Shown in pieces: positions 36,606 through 44,946 of a stretch of DNA of 64,000 nucleotides. A model generated the notes under the pieces. That model was not told the DNA's origin, searched no databases, and worked only from the letters and a program-made list of their open reading frames with translations. Origin of the DNA: Paenibacillus fonticola DSM 21315 (GTDB taxonomy: Bacteria; Bacillota; Bacilli; Paenibacillales; Paenibacillaceae); assembly GCF_000381905.1 (NCBI RefSeq), contig NZ_KB907248.1, forward strand, positions 1-64,000, read 5' to 3'. Made by a program: the position numbers and the translations under genes. How positions within the stretch are numbered: the first letter of the stretch is position 1; every line of letters begins with the position of its first letter.

Positions 36606-36643
36606 TTGATCTTTAGAGGGTAGCTGGGGTGAGTGAAATTGGT

Positions 36644-36756
36644 GGAGTAGTGAGTGCAAGTTGATGAGGTTGATAAGGGTGAGACTGGTGAATACGAGTT
36701 GATTAGTCTGATAGGAGTGAGGCTGGTGAATGCGAGTTGATTAGTCTGATAGGAGT
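36644..36756. repeat. 38-bp tandem repeat, two near-identical copies plus one degenerate copy
   Basis: Units at 36681-36718 and 36719-36756 are 38 bases long and differ at two positions (GAGACTGGTGAATACGAG versus GAGGCTGGTGAATGCGAG at the starts). A degenerate copy precedes them at about 36644-36680. Not coding on a supported frame. Confidence 0.85.
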
Positions 36757-36839
36757 GAGTGTGACTCGCGGAACTAATGACTTAATGAGACTGAGACCGG
36801 CGGAATTGGCGGGACTTATGGGACTGGTCACCCGCCAAC

Positions 36840-37030
36840 GGACAGGAGATCCGCTATTTGTTGAATTAGGCCCTTTTTGCTATGCTTACGGACACCGGTT
36901 CCGTTATTCAAACAAATGGACTGCAATAAACAGGTTTTAGGGGTCAATAGCGGAACGTAGGTCCGTTAGCCTTCCCAATTCCTCGTTATTTCTCAAATAG
37001 CGCCCCCTTTGTCCGTTAGGCGTTACGTTA
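36840..37030. repeat. Interspersed CCGCTATTTG / AAATAGCG repeat region
   Basis: Copies of GGACA-n-ATCCGCTATTTG, AATAGCGGAACGTAGGTCC and CAAATAGCGCC appear in alternating orientation with GTCCGTTAG nearby (twice). The pattern resembles dispersed intergenic repeats; whether it recurs elsewhere in the genome cannot be seen here. Confidence 0.5.
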
Positions 37031-37146
37031 GGCTCGCATATGCTCAACCAGTTACCTACCCCAGCCTCCCAGCCAACCGCTCAGCCGCTACTCAAGCAAC
37101 ACCGCCGCTCAAGCAATCATCCGGCAACCAACCGCCGACAACCAAC

Positions 37147-37365
37147 TGCCTCACACTAAGACTTAGCACTTACACATAACACTTAACACTTAACACTTAA
37201 CAACTACACATAACACATAACACTTAACACTTAACAACTACACATAACACTTACACATAACACTTAACACTTAACACTTACACATAACACTAGCACTTAG
37301 CACTTCACACTTCACACTTCACACTTCACACTTAACGCTTAGCACTTACATCTCACGCCTCACAC
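37147..37365. repeat. Degenerate heptad microsatellite (CACTTAA / CACATAA / CACTTCA)
   Basis: About 200 bases are built from variants of CACTTAA in a 7-bp rhythm. The plus strand has almost no G over this stretch, so the two strands are strongly asymmetric. It is non-coding and has no visible regulatory signal. Confidence 0.85.
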
Positions 37366-37398
37366 TAAAACCTCACACCAGCAAAAGCAGATGTGTAA

Positions 37399-37442
37399 AA
37401 AAGTTAGACGGAAAACAACGCGTTGTTTTCCGTCTAACTTTT
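37399..37442. terminator. 44-bp perfect palindrome downstream of ptsI
   Basis: AAAAGTTAGACGGAAAACAA followed by CG is exactly mirrored in the next 22 bases: a 22-bp stem with no loop (centre at 37420/37421). A- and T-runs at the ends would let it terminate transcription both ways. It is 88 bp after the ptsI stop. Unusual for its length and perfection. Confidence 0.7.
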
Positions 37443-37529
37443 ATTTAGCGACTTTTTGGAAGTCCCGTTTCTATATTAGCTGTAAAAGTGCTGATTAACT
37501 CAGTAGAATAAAGAGCCGCCGCTCCTCGA

Positions 37530-39266
37530 TCAGCGTTTCTGCAAAATGCAGGTTTCGGCGAAACGAGTCAGCTCCGCATCGATGTCAGCTGCTGTCGCAA
37601 GGCGATAACAGGCGGCTCCTGCTTCTTTCCCCGTAGAGGCCTCGGCATTTAATATGCGATGCTTCACTCTCAACAATACTTGGGGTGACATGCTTAGATC
37701 ACGAACACCTAAATGCAGCCAAATTGGAATGGCCTTCTCATCCCCCGCCAGCTCTCCGCACACACTTACGGGTATGCCCGCATCCTGTGCGGCTGAGACT
37801 GCCTGGCGCAGCATGCGCAGCACGGCTGGATGGAACGGCTGGTACAAATGAGCGATCGTCTCGTTCATGCGGTCCACCGCGAGCACATACTGAACGAGGT
37901 CGTTTGTTCCGATGCTGAAAAAGTCAGCTTCTCCCGCCAACAAATCGGCGATCGCCGCCGCTGCAGGCACCTCGATCATTACGCCAATCTCGATATGATC
38001 GTTGTAAGCTATGCTGCGCTCATCGAGCTCCCGCTTCGCTTCGGACAAAATCTCCTTCGCCTGACGAACCTCCTCCAGGGAAGATATCATCGGCAGCATT
38101 ATTTTCAAATGACCGTACATGCTGGCGCGAAGTATAGCCTTTAGCTGGGTCTTGAATATTTCCTTGCTGTCCAAGCTAATACGGATGGCGCGATAGCCGA
38201 GAAACGGATTGTCTTCCTCCGGCAGAGCGAAATATTCGAGCTGTTTATCGCCGCCGATGTCAAGCGTCCGGATCACGACGGAATGGCCGCCAGCCTTCTC
38301 GGCAACTTGACGATATATTTCAAACTGCTCTTCCTCTGAAGGAAAGGTCGCACGGTCCATATACAGAAACTCGGTACGGAACAGTCCGGCACCTTCCGCT
38401 CCGTTTTTGAGCGCCTGTTCCAAGTCTTTCACTGAGCTGATATTGCCTGCCAGGCGAAACTGAACGCCATCCTTCGTCACGGCCTCGACAGCTGCAAGGA
38501 GCTGAAGCTGCTCCTTCCTCTTCCGCAAGCCTTCAGCGACCTCCGTATACCTGTCTACGGCTTCCTGATCCGGCTCTACATACAGAAGCCCTGCGTCGCC
38601 ATCAACGATGAGCAGATCGCCTGTCTTCAGCGGTTCGGCCAGCTTATGTTCAACTCCCGAAACGAGAGGTATGCCAAGAGCGCGGGCCATAATCGCAGAA
38701 TGCGAAGTTTTTCCGCCGGCCATCGTCACCATGCCCAGCACATTGTTCGGATTCATATGTACAAGCTGGGAAGGCGACAATTCTCTGGCTACGAGAATAT
38801 AAGGCTGGGTATCCGCCGGCAATGTAATATCCGGTGTGCCAAGCAAATGCTTTAACAAGCGGTTGCCGACATCCTTGATATCGAGCGCCCGCTCTTTCAT
38901 ATACTCATCATCAAGCAGATCGAACATTGTTACAAAATGATCGATTGCTTCCTTTACCGCCACTTCCGCTGCCTTATACTGCCGTTCGATAATCCCCCTG
39001 ATTTCACTCATAAACACAGGATCTTCCAGAATAGCCAGATGAGCATCGAATATGCTTGATTCCTCGGCTCCTACCGTTTCTTTCACTTCGTTCTTCATCA
39101 CTTCTATCTCTGTTCTGGAAGTGCGGATGCCTTCATACAATCTTTCAAACTCAGCTGCCAGATCGACCTTATCCATCCGGCGATCCGGCACATCCCATTC
39201 CCAAGCAGGCAGCACGAAAGCTTTGCCAATGGCTACGCCCGCCGCTGCGCCGATGCCCTGTATCAT
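37530..39266 (-). CDS. ptsI: Phosphoenolpyruvate-protein phosphotransferase (PTS enzyme I)
   Basis: A 578-residue enzyme I. The N-terminal half has the phosphorylated histidine in GGKTSHSAIMAR (His189, same number as in E. coli EI). The C-terminal TIM barrel has LFRTEFLYM, RTLDIGGDKQ, MIEVPAAA, SIGTNDLVQY and VCGELAGD with the catalytic Cys. It passes phosphate from phosphoenolpyruvate to HPr for sugar uptake. The usual partner ptsH is not adjacent, and no PTS permease gene lies nearby. The HPr-fold protein at 16103-16399 cannot be its substrate because it lacks the histidine. AGGGGG precedes the ATG. Confidence 0.95.
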   Translation of the reverse strand: MIQGIGAAAGVAIGKAFVLPAWEWDVPDRRMDKVDLAAEFERLYEGIRTSRTEIEVMKNEVKETVGAEESSIFDAHLAILEDPVFMSEIRGIIERQYKAAEVAVKEAIDHFVTMFDLLDDEYMKERALDIKDVGNRLLKHLLGTPDITLPADTQPYILVARELSPSQLVHMNPNNVLGMVTMAGGKTSHSAIMARALGIPLVSGVEHKLAEPLKTGDLLIVDGDAGLLYVEPDQEAVDRYTEVAEGLRKRKEQLQLLAAVEAVTKDGVQFRLAGNISSVKDLEQALKNGAEGAGLFRTEFLYMDRATFPSEEEQFEIYRQVAEKAGGHSVVIRTLDIGGDKQLEYFALPEEDNPFLGYRAIRISLDSKEIFKTQLKAILRASMYGHLKIMLPMISSLEEVRQAKEILSEAKRELDERSIAYNDHIEIGVMIEVPAAAAIADLLAGEADFFSIGTNDLVQYVLAVDRMNETIAHLYQPFHPAVLRMLRQAVSAAQDAGIPVSVCGELAGDEKAIPIWLHLGVRDLSMSPQVLLRVKHRILNAEASTGKEAGAACYRLATAADIDAELTRFAETCILQKR

Positions 39267-39444
39267 GTTTAGACCCCCTATGTCCTGCTCTGTTATAGGA
39301 TATCATCTCTCTATATTTTTATTAGCCGTCGTTCCGGCAACCCTTTTGAACACCACTATTATGGTAAGCCCAGCCTTACAAATTTGTCAAAGGAAAATAA
39401 GCTTGTCTGTGATGCTGAGGTTCGCTTTAGTTGTCCCAGGCAGC

Positions 39445-39480
39445 CGAACAGGGCCCGTATTGACGGGCCCTGTTCGTTTT
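39445..39480 (+). terminator. Strong hairpin between the CoA-binding protein gene and ptsI
   Basis: CGAACAGGGCCCGT (39445-39458) pairs with ACGGGCCCTGTTCG (39463-39476), a 14-bp perfect stem with a 4-base loop. T-rich sequence follows on the plus strand only, although the adjacent genes are minus-strand. It may still slow read-through from the CoA-binding protein gene. Confidence 0.7.
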
Positions 39481-39481
39481 G

Positions 39482-39913
39482 TTACTTGCGGTTTTGGCCA
39501 AGCAAAATGCTGTCTTCCACCTTAATGCAGCGGTCCATAATGACGGTCATGCCGCCTTGCGCGGCAATTTGCGCCGCCTCCTCACTGACGATGCCCTGCT
39601 GCAGCCACAGCACTTTGGCACCGATCGCTACCGCTTCCCGGGCAACCTCCGGTGTGTATTCACTGCGGCGGAATACATTTACAATATCGACTGGTTCCGG
39701 AATGTCACCTAGCGAAGCGTACACAGCTTCTCCGAGGATGCGACCGCTCGCCGCCGGGTTTACCGGGATAATCCGGTAGCCGTTGCTCTGCATCGCTGCG
39801 GCCACCATGTAGGAGGTGCGGTCTGCTTTGTCGGACAAGCCGACAACCGCGATGTTTCCAGCATTCTCAAGCACTTGCTTGATTTGTTCGCGGTCAGGAT
39901 TTTCAAATGCCAT
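39482..39913 (-). CDS. CoA-binding domain protein (YccU/YneT-like)
   Basis: A 143-residue single-domain CoA-binding protein: NIAVVGLSDKADRTSY near the N-terminus (nucleotide-binding loop), IIPVNPAASGRILGEAVYASL, and VLWLQQGIVSEEAAQIA. It is a Rossmann-like fold related to the alpha subunit of succinyl-CoA synthetase without catalytic domains. The role is unknown, possibly a CoA sensor. GAGGAGG precedes the ATG. It is downstream of aroA by 45 bp, so it may belong to the aroK-aroA transcript. Confidence 0.88.
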   Translation of the reverse strand: MAFENPDREQIKQVLENAGNIAVVGLSDKADRTSYMVAAAMQSNGYRIIPVNPAASGRILGEAVYASLGDIPEPVDIVNVFRRSEYTPEVAREAVAIGAKVLWLQQGIVSEEAAQIAAQGGMTVIMDRCIKVEDSILLGQNRK

Positions 39914-39958
39914 CTTTACTCTCCTCCTCTTGCTTGTTTAAGTTCCGCTCCTAGATTG

Positions 39959-41248
39959 TTATACCCATTCCACCGACGCTCCAAGCGCGGTCATATGATC
40001 AAAAAATTGCGGATATGATTTCGCAACATGATGGGCATCTTTAATGACCAGCGGCTCACGACAGCGCAGGCCTACTATGGTCAAGGCCATAATAACCCTG
40101 TGATCGTAATGTGCGTTGATCTCCACGCCGCCTTCCAGCCCGCTTGGACGGCCATGAACGATAATTTCCGCCTGGCGCTCCTCTACGTTAGCTCCTGCTT
40201 TTCTGAGCTCCGTCAAATAATCGGTAATCCGGTCGCATTCTTTGTACCGCAAATTTTCAACATTATAAAATCTTGAAGTTCCGTCAGCGAAGACGGCCGC
40301 TGCCACCATCGCCAGTACGGCGTCGGTCGCGGCATCGCCGTCGAACTCCACCGGACGCAAACGTCCGTTGCCTTGCACATGCACCATATCGTCCTTATGA
40401 GTTAGCGGCACATCCATCATTTGCAGCACATCCACTACTGCGCGCTCGCCCTGCTTGCTGTGTTCCGCGAGACGGTGCACCTTGACATTGGACTTCGTCA
40501 CAGCCGCAGCGGCTAAAATAGCCGCAGAGCCGGGATAATCGCCTTGAACTGTATACGTCTTAGCCTGGTACGATTGACGCCCCGGAATTTTGAAGCTCAT
40601 ATAATCATCGCTGGCATGAATAATAATTCCTGCCTGCTCCAGCACTTCCAGCGTTTGACCGACCACTACTTTCGATTTCAGATCATCCAGCACCTCAATT
40701 TCGCTATCCTCTTCCAGGAGAGGGGTGAGAAACAACAGAGCGCTTAAATATTGCGAGCTGACCGCTCCAGAAACGGTAATTTTTCCGCCTTTCGGAGCAC
40801 CGCCCCGTATCGTAATCGGGAGCCGTCCCTCCTGGTGCTCTACTTCTACGCCGAGTTGGTGAAGAGACGTGATCAGGTCGTCATGCGGACGCTTTCCAAG
40901 TGAATCTGGATACGTATTGACAAAGGTGACCTCGGGACACAGCGCTGCAATCGCCATTAGAAAGCGAAGCACCGCCCCCGCGTTGCCTACATTGAGCTCT
41001 TTTACATCCTTCGGTGTGCGGCCAAAGCCGGTAATGACGATTTTCTCATCGTCCTCCTTAAGCACCGCGCCCAGATCCGTAATGCAGCGGCGCATTGCAT
41101 CGCTGTCTTCACTGTGCGCAGGATAATATATCGTACTGGTGCCTTCGGCCAAGGCGGCAACAAGCAGGTATCGAGTCGTATAGTTTTTGGATGATAGCGC
41201 CCCGATTTCACCGTTAAGCTCGGGAGTAGGTCTAACGATAACGTCCAT
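39959..41248 (-). CDS. aroA: 3-phosphoshikimate 1-carboxyvinyltransferase (EPSP synthase)
   Basis: A 429-residue EPSP synthase, the sixth step of the shikimate pathway, joining phosphoenolpyruvate to shikimate 3-phosphate. Signatures are LNVGNAGAVLRFLMA (the LxxGNxGT/A loop that binds phosphoenolpyruvate), DSLGKRPHDDL (R and DD of the second motif) and YKECDRITDYLTEL. The active-site loop reads NAGAVLRF, with Ala where many class I enzymes have Thr. The gene sits 33 bp downstream of aroK, so the two steps are co-transcribed. AAAGGAG precedes the ATG. Confidence 0.94.
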   Translation of the reverse strand: MDVIVRPTPELNGEIGALSSKNYTTRYLLVAALAEGTSTIYYPAHSEDSDAMRRCITDLGAVLKEDDEKIVITGFGRTPKDVKELNVGNAGAVLRFLMAIAALCPEVTFVNTYPDSLGKRPHDDLITSLHQLGVEVEHQEGRLPITIRGGAPKGGKITVSGAVSSQYLSALLFLTPLLEEDSEIEVLDDLKSKVVVGQTLEVLEQAGIIIHASDDYMSFKIPGRQSYQAKTYTVQGDYPGSAAILAAAAVTKSNVKVHRLAEHSKQGERAVVDVLQMMDVPLTHKDDMVHVQGNGRLRPVEFDGDAATDAVLAMVAAAVFADGTSRFYNVENLRYKECDRITDYLTELRKAGANVEERQAEIIVHGRPSGLEGGVEINAHYDHRVIMALTIVGLRCREPLVIKDAHHVAKSYPQFFDHMTALGASVEWV

Positions 41249-41281
41249 TCATATTCTCCTTTATATACATTTTATTGTTGA

Positions 41282-41794
41282 TTAACCGCGGTAATGCATT
41301 AAAATCTCTGAGGCCAGATCGTCCGGGCTTTTGCCCGATGTGTCCATTTTGACATGAGCAAAATCATAGGCATGCTTGCGCTCCTCCAATAGAGCCGTCA
41401 GCCGCTCCTTGGCCCCCCCGGCAAGCAAAGGCCTGTTCGGATCTTCCCCGACGCGCTTTAGTATGCTCTCAAGGTCGGCGGTTAAAGCGACAACCCAGCC
41501 GTTGTCCAGCATAATGTCGCGGTTGACTTCGCGCAGCACGGCGCCTCCGCCGGTAGCGAGAACAATATCGCTATCCTGCAGTACGCGTTCGAGCAACTCT
41601 GACTCGATATCGCGAAAATGAGCTTCACCATGCCTGGCAAACAGTTCGGTAATAGTAGCTTGAGCTTCCTCCTCAATGATCTGGTCCAGGTCAACCAGAC
41701 GGAACCCTGCCTTCTCGGCAAGGGCGGTGCCGACGGTTGACTTCCCGGTGCCCATCATTCCTACCAGTATAATATTGTTTCTGCATTCACTCAA
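41282..41794 (-). CDS. aroK: Shikimate kinase
   Basis: A 170-residue kinase: P-loop GMMGTGKSTVG, the shikimate-binding acidic pair in LVDLDQIIEEE, ATGGGAVLR (catalytic Gly-rich loop) and the lid region DPNRPLLAG. It phosphorylates shikimate, the step before AroA. The TTG at 41794 is chosen because a good AGGTGA precedes it; the GTG at 41803 has no such site. It begins the aroK-aroA operon, and gndA lies 78 bp upstream. Confidence 0.93.
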   Translation of the reverse strand: MSECRNNIILVGMMGTGKSTVGTALAEKAGFRLVDLDQIIEEEAQATITELFARHGEAHFRDIESELLERVLQDSDIVLATGGGAVLREVNRDIMLDNGWVVALTADLESILKRVGEDPNRPLLAGGAKERLTALLEERKHAYDFAHVKMDTSGKSPDDLASEILMHYRG

Positions 41795-41871
41795 TCGTTT
41801 CACCTGCTTTTATCTTAAAATAAGAGACGCCAAAGAGCAAAAACCGCTCTCTGACGTCTGTAATCCGTATT

Positions 41872-43281
41872 TTAGAACCATTGATGATGGAATACGCCTT
41901 CTTTATCAACTCGCTTGAACGTGTGAGCTCCAAAGTAGTCGCGCTGCGCTTGAAGCAGATTCGCCGGAAGGCGCTCTGTCCGGTAGCTGTCGTAGTAGGA
42001 CAGCGCGCTGGAGAACCCAGGCACCGGGATCCCGTAGGCTACCGCAGCAGAAATGACCTCGCGCCATGCCCCTTGATAGCTCTCAACAATATTTTTGAAG
42101 TAAGGATCAAGCAGCAGATTTTTAAGGGCCGGATCACGGTCATAAGCCTCTTTAATATTGTGCAGGAATTGGGAACGGATAATGCAGCCGCCGCGGAATA
42201 TCATCGCAATGTTGCCGTATTTCAAATCCCAGCCGTATTCATCGGAAGCAGCTCTCATTTGCGCAAATCCTTGGGCGTAGGAAACAATTTTACTTGCGAA
42301 CAGCGCTTTACGGACGCTCTCGATGAACTGCTGCTTATCGCCTGCAAAAGCGGTTGTTGCCGGTCCGCTAAGGATTTTGCTTGCAGCGATACGCTCTTCC
42401 TTCATCGCCGACAAGAAACGGGAGAATACCGATTCTGTAATCATCGACAGCGGGACACCCAGGTCGAGAGCGCTTTGGCTCGTCCATTTACCAGTTCCCT
42501 TCTGGCCAGCTGCGTCCAGAATGACATCAACCATCGGTTTGCCGGTCTCTTCATCGTATTGCGAGAATATATCAGCGGTAATTTCGATCAGATAGCTGTC
42601 CAGTTCGCCTTTATTCCACTCTGTGAAAATTTCATGCAGCTCTTTGGCGTCAAGGCCGAGAACATCCTTCAACAGGTGATAAGCTTCGCAAATCAGCTGC
42701 ATATCGCCGTACTCAATGCCGTTGTGCACCATTTTGACATAGTGTCCTGCGCCGTCCGGGCCGATATATGTACAGCAAGCATCACCGTTTACTTTAGCGG
42801 AAATCGCCGTCAAAATCGGCTCTACCAATTCATAAGCGCTTTGCTGACCACCAGGCATAATCGATGGTCCGTTCAGCGCGCCTTCTTCGCCACCGGATAC
42901 GCCTGTGCCGATAAAACGGAAGCCTTTGGCTTCAAGCTCTTTGCTGCGGCGCTGCGTATCAGGGAAGTAAGCGTTGCCCCCATCGATAATGATGTCGCCT
43001 TGATCCAAATAAGGAAGGAGCTGTTCAATGGTCGCGTCGGTAGCAGGACCAGCTTGCACCATGATCAGAATTTTACGAGGTACTTCCAGAGAGTTTACGA
43101 ATTCTTCGACTGAGAATGTACCGACCACATTTTTGCCCTTCGCTTCGTTCGCGAGCATATCGTGCGTCTTCTCAGGGGAACGGTTGTACACCGAAACGGT
43201 GAAACCTTTGCTTTCAATATTCAGGGCGAGGTTCTTACCCATAACGGCAAGGCCGATAACGCCAATTTGTTGTTTCGACAT
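41872..43281 (-). CDS. gndA: 6-phosphogluconate dehydrogenase, decarboxylating
   Basis: A 469-residue enzyme of the oxidative pentose phosphate pathway. Motifs: [20 protein letters not shown] (Rossmann), [23 protein letters not shown] (substrate loop), [23 protein letters not shown] (catalytic Lys and neighbours) and [14 protein letters not shown]. It makes ribulose 5-phosphate, CO2 and NADPH. The ATG at 43281 is preferred over one at 43290, since AAAGG stands nine bases upstream. The reverse strand carries a long accidental open frame (410 codons), discussed under rejected items. Confidence 0.95.
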   Translation of the reverse strand: MSKQQIGVIGLAVMGKNLALNIESKGFTVSVYNRSPEKTHDMLANEAKGKNVVGTFSVEEFVNSLEVPRKILIMVQAGPATDATIEQLLPYLDQGDIIIDGGNAYFPDTQRRSKELEAKGFRFIGTGVSGGEEGALNGPSIMPGGQQSAYELVEPILTAISAKVNGDACCTYIGPDGAGHYVKMVHNGIEYGDMQLICEAYHLLKDVLGLDAKELHEIFTEWNKGELDSYLIEITADIFSQYDEETGKPMVDVILDAAGQKGTGKWTSQSALDLGVPLSMITESVFSRFLSAMKEERIAASKILSGPATTAFAGDKQQFIESVRKALFASKIVSYAQGFAQMRAASDEYGWDLKYGNIAMIFRGGCIIRSQFLHNIKEAYDRDPALKNLLLDPYFKNIVESYQGAWREVISAAVAYGIPVPGFSSALSYYDSYRTERLPANLLQAQRDYFGAHTFKRVDKEGVFHHQWF

Positions 43282-43373
43282 GGTCTCCATCCTTTGCATT
43301 CTATATTTTTTTTCAATAATATCATTTTAACTCTTTGAAGTACAGAAGTGAACCCAATTCATCCAACTCTCAT

Positions 43374-43412
43374 AATTAAAAACGGCTCCCCTATTACCCG
43401 AAGAGCCGTTCA
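43374..43412 (-). terminator. Terminator of the 198-residue protein gene
   Basis: Minus-strand AACGGCTC pairs with GAGCCGTT (43381-43388 with 43403-43410), followed by TTTTTAATT. Confidence 0.8.
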
Positions 43413-43441
43413 TTCATCATCTTGTGTTCGCATTGTTTCAC

Positions 43442-44038
43442 TTACCACTCCAGTTGAATTAATTGTATCCGAATTTTCCGTAGCTTCTCCTTGCAGCGTT
43501 CGATCGTCTCCTGATCTCCGGACTGCATCGCATCATACAAATGATCGAGCTCTTCGTCCAGCTCTTGCTGCAAACTTTCGATTTGCCGTTCCGCCGACTG
43601 GGAAATGAGCAGCTCTGCGAGCCTTTCCATATCCAGAATAGGCCCTTTCTGAAAAATAACACGGTGCTCTACTCCCGTAATTTCCACCAATCGGATCACT
43701 TCTCCAAACAGAATGCTTTCAATTAATATTTGCCGGTCTTTAAAACGCTTGACTACCGCATGACCGCGTAAATCCCCGATCAGTTTCTCCAGCCATCCAG
43801 CTAACCTGGCGTCTTTAATAACATAGTCTCCCGCCAGCTTGTATCCTTTAGTGAGACGCTGAAAGCGCAGCTTGGTTAATTTACGACCTGTCCGTACCGA
43901 AATAATAAAAATGGACTCGTTCTCGCTCCAATAAAGCGAATACCCGTCTTGAATTAAATCGCGAATCAATTGCTGAATGTGCCGGCGGTCGAAACGGAGT
44001 TCCAGATTGCAGTATTCTACTTCATAACTTTTATTCAC
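43442..44038 (-). CDS. Conserved hypothetical protein, 198 residues
   Basis: I do not recognise the family. The protein is soluble, with a basic N-terminal half (RTGRKLTKLRFQRLTKGYK) and a helical coiled C-terminus (about 140-195: ERLAELLISQSAERQIESL, HLYDAMQSGDQETIERCK). GTG start with AAGGAGGG at seven bases. It ends at a terminator and stands alone between gndA and yktB, so it is probably a real single-gene unit. Confidence 0.65.
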   Translation of the reverse strand: MNKSYEVEYCNLELRFDRRHIQQLIRDLIQDGYSLYWSENESIFIISVRTGRKLTKLRFQRLTKGYKLAGDYVIKDARLAGWLEKLIGDLRGHAVVKRFKDRQILIESILFGEVIRLVEITGVEHRVIFQKGPILDMERLAELLISQSAERQIESLQQELDEELDHLYDAMQSGDQETIERCKEKLRKIRIQLIQLEW

Positions 44039-44269
44039 GGCACTCCCTCCTTACCATATCTTATACTTCATCTTATGTAGAGGTAACTTGGATTATTGAT
44101 TATTTTTACCCGTTATCCCCCTGTTCTGACGCAATAATTGTACAAAGCGGCATTTGGCATGTTTAAAACGCCAAGCTTGGCAAGCAAGGATAAAATAATG
44201 ATATACTGACGAAGACGGCTGCGATGCTGCAGCTATCAGACTGAAATGACTTGCCCTGGAGGTTTCGTG

Positions 44270-44893
44270 ATGACATTTGCCGGTTTTACCGACCAAGATT
44301 TCGATAGCTTGACTGTTCCGGGATTAGATTCCCGCATGGAGGCGATTATCGCGAATATTCGCCCTAAGCTGGAGGAGCTCGGAAGTACGATAGCTCCTTA
44401 TTTATCCACACTGTGCGGTGATGAAATGTTTCCGCATGTAGCCAAGCACGCAAGGCGGACTGTCAATCCGCCTGAAGATACATGGATTGCCTGGAGCAGC
44501 AGCAAGCGCGGGTATAAAGCACTGCCTCATTTTCAAGTCGGCATGTTCTCCACCCATCTGTTTATTATTTTTGCTATTATTTATGAGAGCCCGAACAAAG
44601 AAGCGTTCGCCAATTATTTGGACAAGCATGCTGCCAAAGTACGCAAACTTGTGCCCGCTCATTATTACTGGTCCACCGACCATATGAAGCCCGAGGGCAC
44701 GCTCCACCGGGATACCGGTAAAGATGATCTGCATCAAATGGCCGTCAAGCTTAGAACGCTCAAAAAATCGGAGCTGCTCTGCGGACTTCGTCTGGAACGA
44801 GAGGACCCCGCGCTCCGCGATGGCACAGGCCTAATCCAAACGATCGGGCAAACTTTCGAAACACTGCTGCCGCTATATAAAAACGCATTCTGA
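44270..44893 (+). CDS. yktB: YktB-family protein (DUF1054)
   Basis: A 207-residue DUF1054 protein: FAGFTDQDFDSLTVPGL, EMFPHVAKHARRTVNPPEDTW and KALPHFQVGMFSTHLFIIFAIIYE match B. subtilis YktB. No biochemical activity is established. The ATG at 44270 follows GGAGG by seven bases; the earlier ATG at 44246 lacks a site. In B. subtilis yktB lies close to speA; here the MFS gene lies between them. Confidence 0.9.
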   Translation: MTFAGFTDQDFDSLTVPGLDSRMEAIIANIRPKLEELGSTIAPYLSTLCGDEMFPHVAKHARRTVNPPEDTWIAWSSSKRGYKALPHFQVGMFSTHLFIIFAIIYESPNKEAFANYLDKHAAKVRKLVPAHYYWSTDHMKPEGTLHRDTGKDDLHQMAVKLRTLKKSELLCGLRLEREDPALRDGTGLIQTIGQTFETLLPLYKNAF

Positions 44894-44910
44894 TACGCCC
44901 GCAAAAAAAC

Positions 44911-44946
44911 AGCCTTCCCGGTCACTTGACTCTGGGAAGGCTCTTT
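44911..44946. terminator. Bidirectional terminator between yktB and the MFS gene
   Basis: AGCCTTCCC (44911-44919) pairs with GGGAAGGCT (44934-44942), with seven A before and TTTT after. The MFS stop codon lies in the loop. Confidence 0.85.

Noticed and set aside
37147..37365. Possible CRISPR array in the heptad region
   Set aside because: The repeats are only about 7 bp and there are no unique spacers of regular length or cas genes.
41881..43113. 410-codon open frame on the plus strand opposite gndA
   Set aside because: It is the exact antisense of a well-conserved enzyme; its protein is not recognisable and it lacks a good ribosome binding site. GC-rich third positions keep the antisense frame open.
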